NCBI RefSeq assembly: GCF_002532535.1
Contig: NZ_NQWI01000007.1
Span: forward strand, 1 to 64,000
DNA from: Candidatus Viridilinea mediisalina
Lineage (GTDB): Bacteria; Chloroflexota; Chloroflexia; Chloroflexales; Chloroflexaceae
Direction: 5' to 3'
Length of the DNA stretch: 64,000 nt
A program made the position numbers and the translations under genes. The first letter of the stretch is position 1. Each line of letters starts with the position of its first letter. The notes under the pieces are model-generated. The model was not told where the DNA came from. It was given only the letters and a program-made list of their open reading frames with translations, and searched no databases. Shown piece by piece: positions 16,441-24,981 of this stretch.

Positions 16441-18742
16441 CCTGTCTTCTAGCACAGAGATAGCCGCCTACGCCGCGATGCAGGCCCGCCTCGTCGCCCT
16501 GCTACTGCGCTACGACGAAGGCGGCTTTGGGCGGTTGATCGGCGCCCGCACGAGCCACGCCGCCGAGCGGGCTGAGGGAGCGTTGCGGGAATACCGCGCC
16601 CTCGGCGTGGTCTTCGTGCTGCGTGACGAACTGTTCGAGGACATCCTGCCGCGCATCGTGCGCCGCCTGAGCTTTGCCGCGCCGCGCAACCTGATCGTCG
16701 AGGATCCGCCCGCCCGTGGCCGGATTGATTGGGGCCGCAGCCTTGATGCGGCCTGGGCCGAGCGCCCTGGTGATGCACCACTACTGTTGCACACACGCCA
16801 GCGCCGACGCGACTTCGCCACGCCCGAGAACCTGCTCGCCGTCGTGACCCTGCTGGAGTACCGGGCCGAGGTGGAACGGCTGCTCTGGGATGAGCAGGTG
16901 ACCGTTGGCAGCGCAGCGCTGCGCCACCCGCTCAACGAACTGGTTGAACGCTGCGCCCGCGAGTTGGCCTTCCCGCAGTTCGCCGGCCTCCGGGGCGTAG
17001 CCCAGCAGATGCTCGATGGTGCGCAGGGTGGCCCTGAGGCACTGGAACACCAGGTACACGAGCAACTCATCCCCGGCGGCAATAGTGCCTACGAGGATCT
17101 GCTCGAATGGCGGGCGCGGTTGCGGTCATTGCGGCTGCTCCGCCGCAGCGCTGCCTGCGCCGATGCCGTCCTGGGGGCCGACCCCGAGCGCGACAACTAC
17201 CTCTACCAAGTCTGGATCTTCTACGAACTGGCCGACCTGCTCCAGGAGCTAGGCTGCCTTGAGCGGGTGGATCCCCGTCCGGGGCGGATGGCGCTGCGCT
17301 TCCGCTGGGGCGTGGGCGCGGAACAGCGCACCTACGAACTGCGCCACGATCAGGCCGTGCCGACTCCATCGGCGCGCTGGGGTGCGACGCCGCTCAAGAA
17401 GTACGCCGTGCCAGGTGTGCGGCCTGACTTCTACCTCTGGCGGTGCGACCCACCCATAGAACAGGTATTCCACCAGGGCACCCTCATCTGGCGCGAGCCG
17501 GGGGTGGTCTGGGATGCCAAATACTACCGCGAGCGCGAACGTGCAGTCGCGCCTTCGTCGCCGGTAAAGCGCATGATCGCCGACCTGACCCTGCTGGGTG
17601 AAAACCAGGGCACGCTGCTGTTTGCGTTCCTGAAGGGAATGGAGGACGCACCGTTAGCCGCAACCTACCGCCTGCACCCGACCGTTCGCAATCAGCCGCT
17701 CGTGCCCGATCAGGAAGTCATCATCCAGCCACTCTGCCCGGCCCTGGATCTGCGGGCGGTGCGAACGACTCTGACGGGGTTGCTCGCGCACGCGCATGCC
17801 CACCTCGGCACGCCGCGCATGCCGCGCTGCCACGGCGTCTTCCTCGACACGCTGAGCCTGAGCGAGCGCGGGACGCTGGTTGGGCGCGATGGGGGCGCGT
17901 TGGCGCCAGAAGATCTGTTGGTCTGCCCGAAGCCGCACCTCGGCCCTTGGCGGGTGGATCTGGTGAGCCGGATCACCCACTGCTGCCGCGACGGGCGGCT
18001 CTGCCACATCATCGGCCAACCGGGGGCCGCCCCACCGATGCGTCCGCCGCGCACTGTGCGTGAACTTTTGAGTGAACTAGAGCGCCTCGCAGCCACAGAC
18101 GCCATCGCAACCCTTGACGACGAACTGGTCGAGCAGGTGATTGGCCGCATCGAAGGCTTGACCCGGCGCTTTGCCGAAGTTACGGGGGCTTTGGAGAACC
18201 TGGGGCGCTACGAAGCCAAACTAGGCGACATCGGACTCGACCGCACGTTACCCATGATCGGCCCCAGCGAGCGCGAGTCGCTGGCACTCGCAATCTACCT
18301 CCGCGACCAACTCGATGACGTGCAGGCCAACGACTACTCAGCCTCAATCATCCATGTTGCACGAGTCCTCGAGCGTGAACTGCAGCGGCGCATCTTGGCC
18401 GTGCCTGGCATCACGGGCGCAGACTTCCCGCACGGCAAACCGACCCTGGGCACCCTCGGCGGCGTCTATCGCAAGAATCCAGCGCTCTGGGCACACATTG
18501 CCGCGCACTTGGCGCAGGTCTGGGTGGGCCAGATTGACCCTGAAGACGCGGCGTTCGAGGTCAGGATCGAGCAGTTGATCGGTGAAATCGACATCATCGT
18601 GCGGGCGCGCAATCAGGCCGCGCACACCACGCCGATCATCCGCACGCGCTTCCGTGAATTACTACGCACGCTCTGTAGTGGTGGGCCGTTGCGGGTGGGG
18701 GCACTGAATGTATTGCTCCTCGCATGGCCCCTGCCCAATTAA
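16388..18742 (+). CDS. McrC/DUF2357-like nuclease with C-terminal HEPN-like domain
   Basis: A 784-aa protein, probable nuclease partner of the McrB-like motor. A DUF2357-like N-terminal region is followed by a PD-(D/E)XK core: RPDFYLW, then VVWDAKYYRE with D376 and K378. The C-terminal 150 aa are helical and end with VRARNQAAH, which contains the RX4H signature (R741, H746) of HEPN domains, many of which are RNases or dimerisation modules. The first 30 codons, from ATG 16388, lie in repeat DNA (IIREHPSNPSNPRSI); ATG 16478 (MQARLVALLLRY) may be the true start. No clear ribosome-binding site precedes either. The nuclease call rests on motifs and the adjacent McrB-like gene; the HEPN call rests on one motif and predicted helices. 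Confidence 0.75.
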   Translation: MQIIREHPSNPSNPRSINLSSSTEIAAYAAMQARLVALLLRYDEGGFGRLIGARTSHAAERAEGALREYRALGVVFVLRDELFEDILPRIVRRLSFAAPRNLIVEDPPARGRIDWGRSLDAAWAERPGDAPLLLHTRQRRRDFATPENLLAVVTLLEYRAEVERLLWDEQVTVGSAALRHPLNELVERCARELAFPQFAGLRGVAQQMLDGAQGGPEALEHQVHEQLIPGGNSAYEDLLEWRARLRSLRLLRRSAACADAVLGADPERDNYLYQVWIFYELADLLQELGCLERVDPRPGRMALRFRWGVGAEQRTYELRHDQAVPTPSARWGATPLKKYAVPGVRPDFYLWRCDPPIEQVFHQGTLIWREPGVVWDAKYYRERERAVAPSSPVKRMIADLTLLGENQGTLLFAFLKGMEDAPLAATYRLHPTVRNQPLVPDQEVIIQPLCPALDLRAVRTTLTGLLAHAHAHLGTPRMPRCHGVFLDTLSLSERGTLVGRDGGALAPEDLLVCPKPHLGPWRVDLVSRITHCCRDGRLCHIIGQPGAAPPMRPPRTVRELLSELERLAATDAIATLDDELVEQVIGRIEGLTRRFAEVTGALENLGRYEAKLGDIGLDRTLPMIGPSERESLALAIYLRDQLDDVQANDYSASIIHVARVLERELQRRILAVPGITGADFPHGKPTLGTLGGVYRKNPALWAHIAAHLAQVWVGQIDPEDAAFEVRIEQLIGEIDIIVRARNQAAHTTPIIRTRFRELLRTLCSGGPLRVGALNVLLLAWPLPN

Positions 18743-18746
18743 TTAT

Positions 18747-18856
18747 GGGTGTGACTGGAATCTGTAGGGCGGTGCCCTGCAACCCCGCCAGACAGGGGGA
18801 AATGCGGGGGAACCATGTTCCCCCGCACCCCCTATCTACACATGTTGGTCACACCC
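18747..18856. repeat. palindromic element with GGGTGTGAC / GTCACACCC ends
   Basis: Terminal inverted words GGGTGTGAC (18747-18755) and GTCACACCC (18848-18856) enclose smaller hairpins (GTAGGGCGGTGCCCTGC, GGGGGAACCATGTTCCCCC). The right end (TTGGTCACACCCAAT) recurs at about 37390. The gap up to the next gene also has a GGGGAACCTGGTTCCCC hairpin at about 18936-18952. These hairpins may end transcription of the defence island. Confidence 0.6.
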
Positions 18857-18986
18857 AATATAATATAGCCGATAGCCGATAGCCGATAGCTGAAAACCAA
18901 GGCGGGTTTTAGTGCGACAGCCCTAAACGTAGCATGGGGAACCTGGTTCCCCATCCAAGCTTAAGCAATACTAGAGGAGCGAAGGC

Positions 18987-20390
18987 GTGAGCAGTGAGCA
19001 AGCGACCAGGCCCAAGCAGCCTGAGACCATCCCACTTGTGGGGTTTAGTGATAAGGATCGCCCGAGTACCGACATGATCAATACCTGTGTCCACTGTGGC
19101 CTCTGCCTGCCTGCTTGCCCAACTTACCGCGAAACGGGCTTAGAGATGGCCTCGCCACGGGGACGCATCTACCTGATGAAGGCGGTAGATGAGGGGCGCA
19201 TCGGGATGGAGAGTAGGGTCTTTCAGGAGCAGATGAGTCTGTGCCTCAATTGTCGTGCCTGCGAGGCGGTCTGCCCTTCGGGGGTGCAGTATGGTGCAAT
19301 CCTCGAAGCGAGCCGTGTGCAGTTGGAACAGGCGCGTTCAGCGGGTAACTTGCCGGTGCCGCTGCTGCCGATTGTTGGCACACAGCCGGCCCAACTCCCG
19401 CCGCGCCCCCTCTGGCAACAGGCGCTACGCAGCATCGTCTTTGGCGGCCTCTTCAAAGAGATGGCGCTCTTCCGCGCCTTTTCAGGCTCAATGCGCCTCT
19501 ACCAGCAGAGCGGCTTGCAGTGGCTGGCCCGCCAGAGCGGCATCCTCAAGCTGATCGGCATGGCCGCTACCGAGCGCATGTTGCCGCCCCTCAGCGAACG
19601 TTTTGTCACCCCTATGGGCCAAATCTACCCGGCTGAGGGCCAACGGCGCTATACGGTTGCGCTACTCACCGGCTGTATTATGAGCACCGCCTTTGCCAAT
19701 GTACACCAAGCGAGCATCCGCGTGCTGCAAAAGAATGGCTGCGACGTGATTCTTCCGCCCGACCAAGGCTGCTGCGGGGCGTTGCATACCCACGGCGGCG
19801 ATCTCGATGGCGGGCGCACAGTAGCGCGGCGCAACATTGCCGCCTTCACTGGCCTGGGCATTGATGCGATCATCGTCAATGCCGCAGGCTGCGGCAGCAC
19901 GCTCAAGGAGTATGGCCACCTCCTGCACGACGATCCAGCATGGCATGCCCAGGCCAACGCCTTCACCGCCAAGGTCAAAGATATTCACGAATTCCTTGCC
20001 GCTATCGAACTCAACCGCGCCGATCTTGGCCGCCTAGAGCTGAAAGTTACCTACCAAGAGCCATGCCACCTTGCCCATGCCCAACGCATCACCGTGCAGC
20101 CGCGCAGCATCCTACAGGCCATCCCTGGCCTTGAACTGCACGAAATGCACGAGAGCGCCCTCTGCTGCGGGAGCGCGGGGGTCTATAACCTGACCCAACC
20201 GACTATGGCGGCCCAACTGGGCGCACGCAAGCTCAATAACGCCCTAGCCACTGGAGCCCACGTCATTGCCACCGCCAACCCCGGCTGCGCCCTGCAACTT
20301 GCGGGCGCATTGCAGCAACGCGGCGAGGATGTCCAGGTGCGCTACATTGTTGAATTGCTGGATGCGAGCTATAGGACTACGTCAAAGTGA
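18987..20390 (+). CDS. glycolate oxidase iron-sulfur subunit GlcF (or related lactate-utilisation Fe-S protein)
   Basis: A 467-aa cytoplasmic electron-transfer subunit that passes electrons from a FAD-dependent 2-hydroxyacid dehydrogenase. Two 4Fe-4S ferredoxin motifs are visible near the N-terminus: CVHCGLCLPACP and CLNCRACEAVCP. Two CCG domains follow (QGCCGALHTHGG, and EPCHLAHAQ with ALCCGSAG). This two-ferredoxin plus two-CCG layout is that of GlcF. Start GTG 18987 has AGAGGAG about 7 nt upstream. The partner flavoprotein genes glcD/glcE are not in the window, so the exact donor is unknown. Confidence 0.88.
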   Translation: MSSEQATRPKQPETIPLVGFSDKDRPSTDMINTCVHCGLCLPACPTYRETGLEMASPRGRIYLMKAVDEGRIGMESRVFQEQMSLCLNCRACEAVCPSGVQYGAILEASRVQLEQARSAGNLPVPLLPIVGTQPAQLPPRPLWQQALRSIVFGGLFKEMALFRAFSGSMRLYQQSGLQWLARQSGILKLIGMAATERMLPPLSERFVTPMGQIYPAEGQRRYTVALLTGCIMSTAFANVHQASIRVLQKNGCDVILPPDQGCCGALHTHGGDLDGGRTVARRNIAAFTGLGIDAIIVNAAGCGSTLKEYGHLLHDDPAWHAQANAFTAKVKDIHEFLAAIELNRADLGRLELKVTYQEPCHLAHAQRITVQPRSILQAIPGLELHEMHESALCCGSAGVYNLTQPTMAAQLGARKLNNALATGAHVIATANPGCALQLAGALQQRGEDVQVRYIVELLDASYRTTSK

Positions 20391-20448
20391 CCTCCGGTGG
20401 GGGTGCGGGGGCGCAGCCCCAACAATGTTGACGGAGCCCTATGGGTAG

Positions 20449-20469
20449 AGCCGCCCCAACGGGGCGGCT
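20449..20469. terminator. hairpin between convergent glcF and flavoprotein genes
   Basis: AGCCGCCCC and GGGGCGGCT form a perfect 9-bp stem around loop AAC. The position between two converging stop codons fits a shared terminator; there is no strong U-tract. Confidence 0.55.
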
Positions 20470-20480
20470 GCTCAAAACAT

Positions 20481-21818
20481 CTATTTGGCCAAGTTCGCCG
20501 CTACGAGGATGGGATCCCAGACGGGCGCGAAGGGCGGGGCATAGCTGAGGTCGAGTTCAGCGAGTTGCTCGATGCGCCAGCCCGCATGCAGGGCGGTTGC
20601 GATGGTATCAATGCGCTTTGAGACGCCTTCGCGCCCAACCAGTTGCCCGCCCAAGAGGCGGCGCGTCGTGGCCTCATAGACCAACTTGATCTGAATGGGT
20701 TGGTGACCGGGCATGTAGTGAGCGCGTGAGCCAGCAGTGGCGCTGACGGTCTTGACCTCAAAGCCTTCGGCTTGGGCTCGCTGTTCAGAGAGGCCGCTGC
20801 TGGCTGCTTCAAGGTCGAAGACCTTGACAACAACAGTGCCAACGATGCCACCAAAGCGGGCATCGCCCCCTCCTAGATTTTCGCCAAGCACACGCCCCTG
20901 CTTATTGGCGGTTGTACCCAAGGGAACCCAGGCAGGCCGTCCGGTCACCAAGTGGTGGGCCTCGGCCAGATCGCCCGCCGCCCAAACATTGGGCACACTC
21001 GTGCGCTGGTGGTCGTCTACCGCAACGGCCCCGGTGGGGCCGAGGGTTACGCCAGCCGCTTGGGCCAACGTGACACTAGGGCGGATGCCGACCGCCATGA
21101 TCACGATGTCGGCGGGGATGCTGGTGCCTGCAACCTGCACTTCACGTACCCGTTCGCTGCCGACCAGCACCTCAACCGCCTGTTCGAGGCGCAGGGTAAC
21201 GCCCTGTTGCTCCAGTTCTGCTTGCACATGGGCGGCCATTTCGGGATCAAGTGAAGGAATGACTTGGGGCAAACGTTCAACGAGGGTCAAGGCAATCCCG
21301 TGGGCCGCGAGGGCTTCGGCCATTTCGAGGCCGATGTAGCCACCACCGATGATCACGCCACGGGTGGGGCGCTCTTGTTCAATCCATGTGCGAATGGCGA
21401 GAGCGTCTTCAACGGTACGCAAGGCAAAGACGCCGGGCAGATCGATACCCTGCAGGGGCGGGCGGGTAGGGGCACCGCCAGTGGTTAGCACCAACGCATC
21501 CCAGCCAACCTCAGTCTCGGCGCCACTGGCCCGTTCGCGCACCCGCAGCGTTTGGGCGGCGCGATCAATCGTCAGCACCTCATGGCCCACATGGGCCTGA
21601 ATGTTCTGCTTGGCAAACTGGGCTGGCGTGCGTACCACCACATCTTCCACCTGCGCGATTTCGCCCTTAATGGCATAGGGAAACCCGCAAGCACCGTAGC
21701 TAACGTAGCCCGAACGCTCATAGACGACAATGTTGAGCGACGGATCGGTGCGGCGCGCCTTGGCGGCAGCACTCATGCCTGCTGCGCCACCGCCGATGAT
21801 CACGATGTTCTTACCCAT
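20481..21818 (-). CDS. CoA-disulfide reductase / NADH oxidase-like flavoprotein
   Basis: A 445-aa pyridine nucleotide-disulfide oxidoreductase. FAD-binding GGGAAG is near residue 8-13, NAD(P)H-binding GVIIGGGYIGLEMA is in the middle, and FAD site two is VWAAGDLAE. The N-terminal SYGACGFPY carries the single redox-active cysteine of the CoA-disulfide reductase/NADH peroxidase/NADH oxidase group instead of the CxxxxC pair of glutathione reductases. The C-terminal dimerisation domain is present. The reaction is probably NAD(P)H-dependent reduction of CoA disulfide, peroxide or oxygen; the sequence alone does not separate these. It lies downstream of the V4R gene on the same strand, separated by a strong hairpin. 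Confidence 0.85.
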   Translation of the reverse strand: MGKNIVIIGGGAAGMSAAAKARRTDPSLNIVVYERSGYVSYGACGFPYAIKGEIAQVEDVVVRTPAQFAKQNIQAHVGHEVLTIDRAAQTLRVRERASGAETEVGWDALVLTTGGAPTRPPLQGIDLPGVFALRTVEDALAIRTWIEQERPTRGVIIGGGYIGLEMAEALAAHGIALTLVERLPQVIPSLDPEMAAHVQAELEQQGVTLRLEQAVEVLVGSERVREVQVAGTSIPADIVIMAVGIRPSVTLAQAAGVTLGPTGAVAVDDHQRTSVPNVWAAGDLAEAHHLVTGRPAWVPLGTTANKQGRVLGENLGGGDARFGGIVGTVVVKVFDLEAASSGLSEQRAQAEGFEVKTVSATAGSRAHYMPGHQPIQIKLVYEATTRRLLGGQLVGREGVSKRIDTIATALHAGWRIEQLAELDLSYAPPFAPVWDPILVAANLAK

Positions 21819-21871
21819 GGTTTCTGTTCCTTGTTCAGCCTATCGGCGGGGGTTGGGGGAGGCTTCGCCTC

Positions 21872-21914
21872 TTTTGTGCTGTTTTGGCGGCTACGCCGCC
21901 AAAACAGCACAAAA
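21872..21914. terminator. 20-bp perfect palindrome with GGCGGC core (hairpin/terminator-like)
   Basis: Arms 21872-21891 and 21895-21914 are perfectly complementary around a 3-nt loop (TAC). The stem base is TTTT/AAAA. It lies after the V4R gene stop. The same core with other arms is at 33388, 37296, 43135 and about 28.99 kb. Confidence 0.6.
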
Positions 21915-21926
21915 ATCGTAAATGGT

Positions 21927-22481
21927 CTACAACCACTCATCCTGGGGCTTGCAGATAAAGGTGCAGCAGGGATCGCCCTTGGCAATACAAGTTGTCTCAC
22001 GGCAGAAGAGGTTGAGGCCAAAGACCTCGCTACAGTAGCCGCCAATATAGCCTGCGAGTTGCCAGCAGACTGGCTCGGAGGCGGGGCCGATTTTACGCAG
22101 AAACTCTTCAGCGAGGTAGCTATGACGAAACTCAACGACAAGGTTAAACGTAGAGGCACCATCATACTCAAGACTGGCCAGTTTTGGCAAGCCGACACCC
22201 TCCCATGTGTGGAGCGTAGGCCCAAAGGCGAGCCATTCCATCTTGTCGGCAGGCTGAAACTCTTGCTTGACGGTACGCGCCCGTTCGCGGCCATTCGCCG
22301 CGCCAAAACGGCGCATAACCACCCGCGCTGCCGGCAGATCACCAATGTTGAGCAACTCTTGGTACAATTCCCCGAAGGCTTCGACGCCAAAGAGAACCAT
22401 GCGGCTGTTGCCAAGGGTGATTTTGCCGTTTGTGGGGTCGAAATTGAGCGATTCCTTGAGGTTGAGATCGGATGCTTTCAT
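21927..22481 (-). CDS. V4R-domain protein (small-molecule or tetrapyrrole-binding fold)
   Basis: A 184-aa protein with the V4R (4-vinyl reductase) domain, seen in BchJ, XylR-type regulators and archaeal/TRAPP-like proteins. The C-terminal half has paired cysteines (CRETTCIAKGDPCCTF) that often bind a metal in this family. The N-terminal part is helical. The open frame extends upstream to 22691 through repeat DNA; ATG 22481 with AGGAA upstream is the likely start. In phototrophic Chloroflexota such proteins have been linked to bacteriochlorophyll synthesis, but no bch gene is near, so ligand and role remain open. Confidence 0.75.
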   Translation of the reverse strand: MKASDLNLKESLNFDPTNGKITLGNSRMVLFGVEAFGELYQELLNIGDLPAARVVMRRFGAANGRERARTVKQEFQPADKMEWLAFGPTLHTWEGVGLPKLASLEYDGASTFNLVVEFRHSYLAEEFLRKIGPASEPVCWQLAGYIGGYCSEVFGLNLFCRETTCIAKGDPCCTFICKPQDEWL

Positions 22482-22501
22482 TGAGATTCCTTTGATTTTC
22501 T

Positions 22502-22548
22502 TCTTTGTTTGTTTTTTGACGGCAAATCCGTCAAAAAAAACAAAGAAA
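22502..22548. repeat. AT-rich palindrome upstream of the V4R gene
   Basis: TTTGTTTGTTTTTTGACGG faces CCGTCAAAAAAAACAAAG around AAAT. It looks like another arm-variant hairpin, ending about 20 bp from the V4R start codon on the minus strand. Confidence 0.55.
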
Positions 22549-22551
22549 CAT

Positions 22552-22658
22552 GTTAGTACGAAAAAACCTTGGGTTGGCAGGCTGCCTCGCGGTGGCTGAG
22601 CCTGTCGAAGCCAGCCTGTCGAAGCCACCGTCGCGGCCCAGAACTTTTTCGCGCTAAC
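22552..22658. repeat. GTTAGCGCG-ended palindromic element, copy 1
   Basis: About 107 bp with ends GTTAGTACGAAAAAA and TTTTTCGCGCTAAC. It contains CCTTGGGTTGGCAGG and GAGCCTGTCGAAGCC words. A longer relative is at 33437-33582. Confidence 0.65.
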
Positions 22659-22781
22659 AAAAACCTTTAGGGGTGGCACATCCACTCCCAACCGCCAGCA
22701 TGAGGGCTTGATTCAAAACACCCGCACATTGTAGCAATTGGTTATAACGAGGTTGAAACCATACATTGGGGAGTAGCTTGT

Positions 22782-23594
22782 ATGCTCAGATTGACGCTCT
22801 TTGACAGTGGTTACTGTTTCGTGCCGGAGTGGCAGGTGTTGCGTGGTGGGCGACGGCAGCGTTTTGCTTGTCATGCCCTAGCGGCCTTGCTGGAGCATCC
22901 GCAGTATGGGCTGTTGCTCTTTGATACGGGCTATGCCCCGCGTATGCTGGATGCGACCGAGGCGTGGCCATTCCGCCTCTACCGCTACATGACACCGCTG
23001 TATCTGCGGCATGAGTTGGCACTGGTGGAACAGTTGCAGGCACGAGGCATTGGGCCTGAGGCAATCAGGATGCTGATTATCTCCCATTTCCACGCTGATC
23101 ATGTGGCGGGGCTGCGCGATTTTCCCCAGGCGCGGATTGTAGCCGAGCGGGCTGCACTCTACCAGGCGCTTCAGTTGCGGGGCGTGGCGGCACTCCGACG
23201 CGGCCTAGTGCCAGCACTGCATCCGCCCGATTTGGCGCAACGCACCATTTGTGCCGATAATTTCCCGGCTGGGCCAGAGTTACCCCACTTGGGGCCGAGC
23301 CGCGATCTCTTTGGCGATGGCTCGCTGCTGCTGGTTGCCTTGCCGGGCCATGCCCGTGGCCAACTGGGCGCCTTAGTGCAGAGCAACAGCGGGCCAGTGC
23401 TACTGGTCGCCGATGGTGCATGGACAAGCCGTTCGATCCGTGAGTTGCGCCCGCCGTCGCGCCTGACCAATCTGCTGGTGGACGATAGGCGCGCTGTGGC
23501 TACGACCCTTGCCCGCCTCCACGCCTTTGCCCACAATCACCCCGAGGTGCGGATTGTGCCCTGCCACTGCCCAGAGTGTTTTGCCGAGCTGTGA
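22782..23594 (+). CDS. metallo-beta-lactamase fold hydrolase
   Basis: A 270-aa MBL-fold protein. The metal ligands are in SHFHADHVAGL (HxHxDH), and a later GHARGQLGAL supplies the next histidine. DGAWTSRSIRELRPP and the C-terminal CHCPECF are also visible. The layout resembles the N-acyl homoserine lactonase/quorum-quenching and general MBL hydrolase groups. The substrate cannot be predicted. It starts at ATG 22782 after a GGGGAG motif. It stands alone on the + strand. Confidence 0.85.
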   Translation: MLRLTLFDSGYCFVPEWQVLRGGRRQRFACHALAALLEHPQYGLLLFDTGYAPRMLDATEAWPFRLYRYMTPLYLRHELALVEQLQARGIGPEAIRMLIISHFHADHVAGLRDFPQARIVAERAALYQALQLRGVAALRRGLVPALHPPDLAQRTICADNFPAGPELPHLGPSRDLFGDGSLLLVALPGHARGQLGALVQSNSGPVLLVADGAWTSRSIRELRPPSRLTNLLVDDRRAVATTLARLHAFAHNHPEVRIVPCHCPECFAEL

Positions 23595-23719
23595 AAGGGT
23601 GGGTTGGAGGCAACCAAGCCGCCCCCCAAGATTCCCCGTATCGTGTACAATACCTCACAAAGGTAAGCTGCCATCAGCGGATGGAGTGCGTGCCCTAGCA
23701 TGCCACCGCCTAATGCTAT

Positions 23720-23868
23720 TTCAGATTGTAGATTGTAGATTGTAGATTGCCGAACATGGCGTCTCAATCTAATGCCATTTCAGATTGTAGATTGCAGATT
23801 GCCGAACATGGCGTCTCAATACGCTTTGGCGCTCTTGATTGTGCGGCATGTTCAAGGGTAATTGAACG
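23720..23868. repeat. AGATTGT heptamer element, two partial copies
   Basis: Two copies lie head to tail: CAGATTGTAGATTGTAGATTG...CCGAACATGGCGTCTCAAT. The second continues into TGCGGCATGTTCAAGGGTAATTG, which ends at the start of the next gene. Other copies are at 41.40, 51.47 and 59.46 kb (inverted). Confidence 0.75.
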
Positions 23869-23876
23869 ACACACCT

Positions 23877-24866
23877 ATGCTCAAGGTTAAAATTGCTGGA
23901 CTGGGGCACTACTTGCCTGAACATGTGGTAAGCAGTGCTGAACTTGAGGCTGAATATGGCCTCGAAGCAGGTTGGATTGCACGCACGACTAGGATCTATG
24001 CGCGCCACCGCGCCCTTGATGAGACAACAGTGCAGATGGCGTGTTATGCCGCCCAAGATGCCCTTGCGGCTGCGGGTATGGCAGTCCATGATGTAGACCT
24101 GATTATCGCTGCGGCCAGTGGGCGGCAACAGGCAATTCCCTGTACGGCGGCGTTCATTCAGCGCGAACTTGGTGCGCCTGATGGCGCGAGTGCCTGTTTT
24201 GATCTCGATGCCACCTGTCTCAGTTTTATCTTTGGGTTGCAGACCGCTGCCCACCTCGTGGCGGCAGGAACCTACCGGGCGGCATTGGTGGTGAGTAGTG
24301 AGATAACGCGCCGTTCGCTCAATCCCCAAGAACCGCATAGCGCCGTTCTCTTTGGCGATGCCGCCGCTGCTGCGGTGCTTGTGCCGACACCGCCCAATGA
24401 GACCGCTCAACTGGTCTGTGAGCAATTTGCAACCTATAGTAGCGGTGCCGACTTGACGACCATCTTGGGCGGTGGCACCCTGCACCACCCCAATGATCCA
24501 GCGACGAGCCCGACAATGAATACCTTCTCAATGCAGGGCACGGGGGTCTACAAAAAGGCAGCCCGCCTCGTGAAGCCCTTCATGGAACAATTCTTCACAC
24601 GGGCCAACTGGTCACGCGCAGACGTAGATGTCGTGGTGCCGCATCAAGCCAGTGGTCACGCCCTCGATCTCTTGGTTGCACGTTACGGCTTCACCCCAGG
24701 GCAGGTGGTACGCAACTTGGCCGAACGCGGCAACTGTGTTGGTGCCTCGATCCCCCTAGCCTTCTCTGAGGCGGTGGCCAATGGGCGCATTCGGCGTGGT
24801 CAGCGCGTCCTGCTGATTGGCACCGGCGCCGGGCTGACACTTGGGGCAATTGGGTTGGTGTTTTAG
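23877..24866 (+). CDS. 3-oxoacyl-ACP synthase III (FabH)-like condensing enzyme
   Basis: A thiolase-fold KAS III-like protein of 329 aa. The catalytic Cys is in DLDATCLSF, the His in VVPHQASGHA and the Asn in ERGNCVGASIPLAF, so the C-H-N triad of KAS III is complete. It may start fatty-acid or secondary-lipid synthesis. The gene stands alone without fabD/fabG/acpP, so a special role is possible. TTG 23862 is in phase, but its region is repeat DNA; ATG 23877 is preferred. Confidence 0.82.
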   Translation: MLKVKIAGLGHYLPEHVVSSAELEAEYGLEAGWIARTTRIYARHRALDETTVQMACYAAQDALAAAGMAVHDVDLIIAAASGRQQAIPCTAAFIQRELGAPDGASACFDLDATCLSFIFGLQTAAHLVAAGTYRAALVVSSEITRRSLNPQEPHSAVLFGDAAAAAVLVPTPPNETAQLVCEQFATYSSGADLTTILGGGTLHHPNDPATSPTMNTFSMQGTGVYKKAARLVKPFMEQFFTRANWSRADVDVVVPHQASGHALDLLVARYGFTPGQVVRNLAERGNCVGASIPLAFSEAVANGRIRRGQRVLLIGTGAGLTLGAIGLVF

Positions 24867-24969
24867 GGGCTGTCTGGAAAGTCTATGAACTGGCGTTGGA
24901 GTGCCGGCTTCAGCCGGCTAAAGCCGGCACTCCAACGCCTGCCCACTAGCTTTTCAGACAGCCTCTTAG
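24864..24969. repeat. MITE with GGCTGTCTGAAAAG ends, copy 1
   Basis: About 106 bp between TTAG words. The ends GGGGCTGTCTGGAAAG and CTTTTCAGACAGCCTC are inverted repeats, and the middle is a GAGTGCCGGCTTCAGCCGGC palindrome. Three more copies are at 31.1, 36.7 and 49.4 kb. No transposase gene is nearby. Confidence 0.75.
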
Positions 24970-24981
24970 AGAGCATGAGCC

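Noticed and set aside
21552-22484. 310-aa open frame on the + strand
   Set aside because: It crosses the flavoprotein and V4R genes in antisense, including the intergenic hairpin, and has no recognisable motif.
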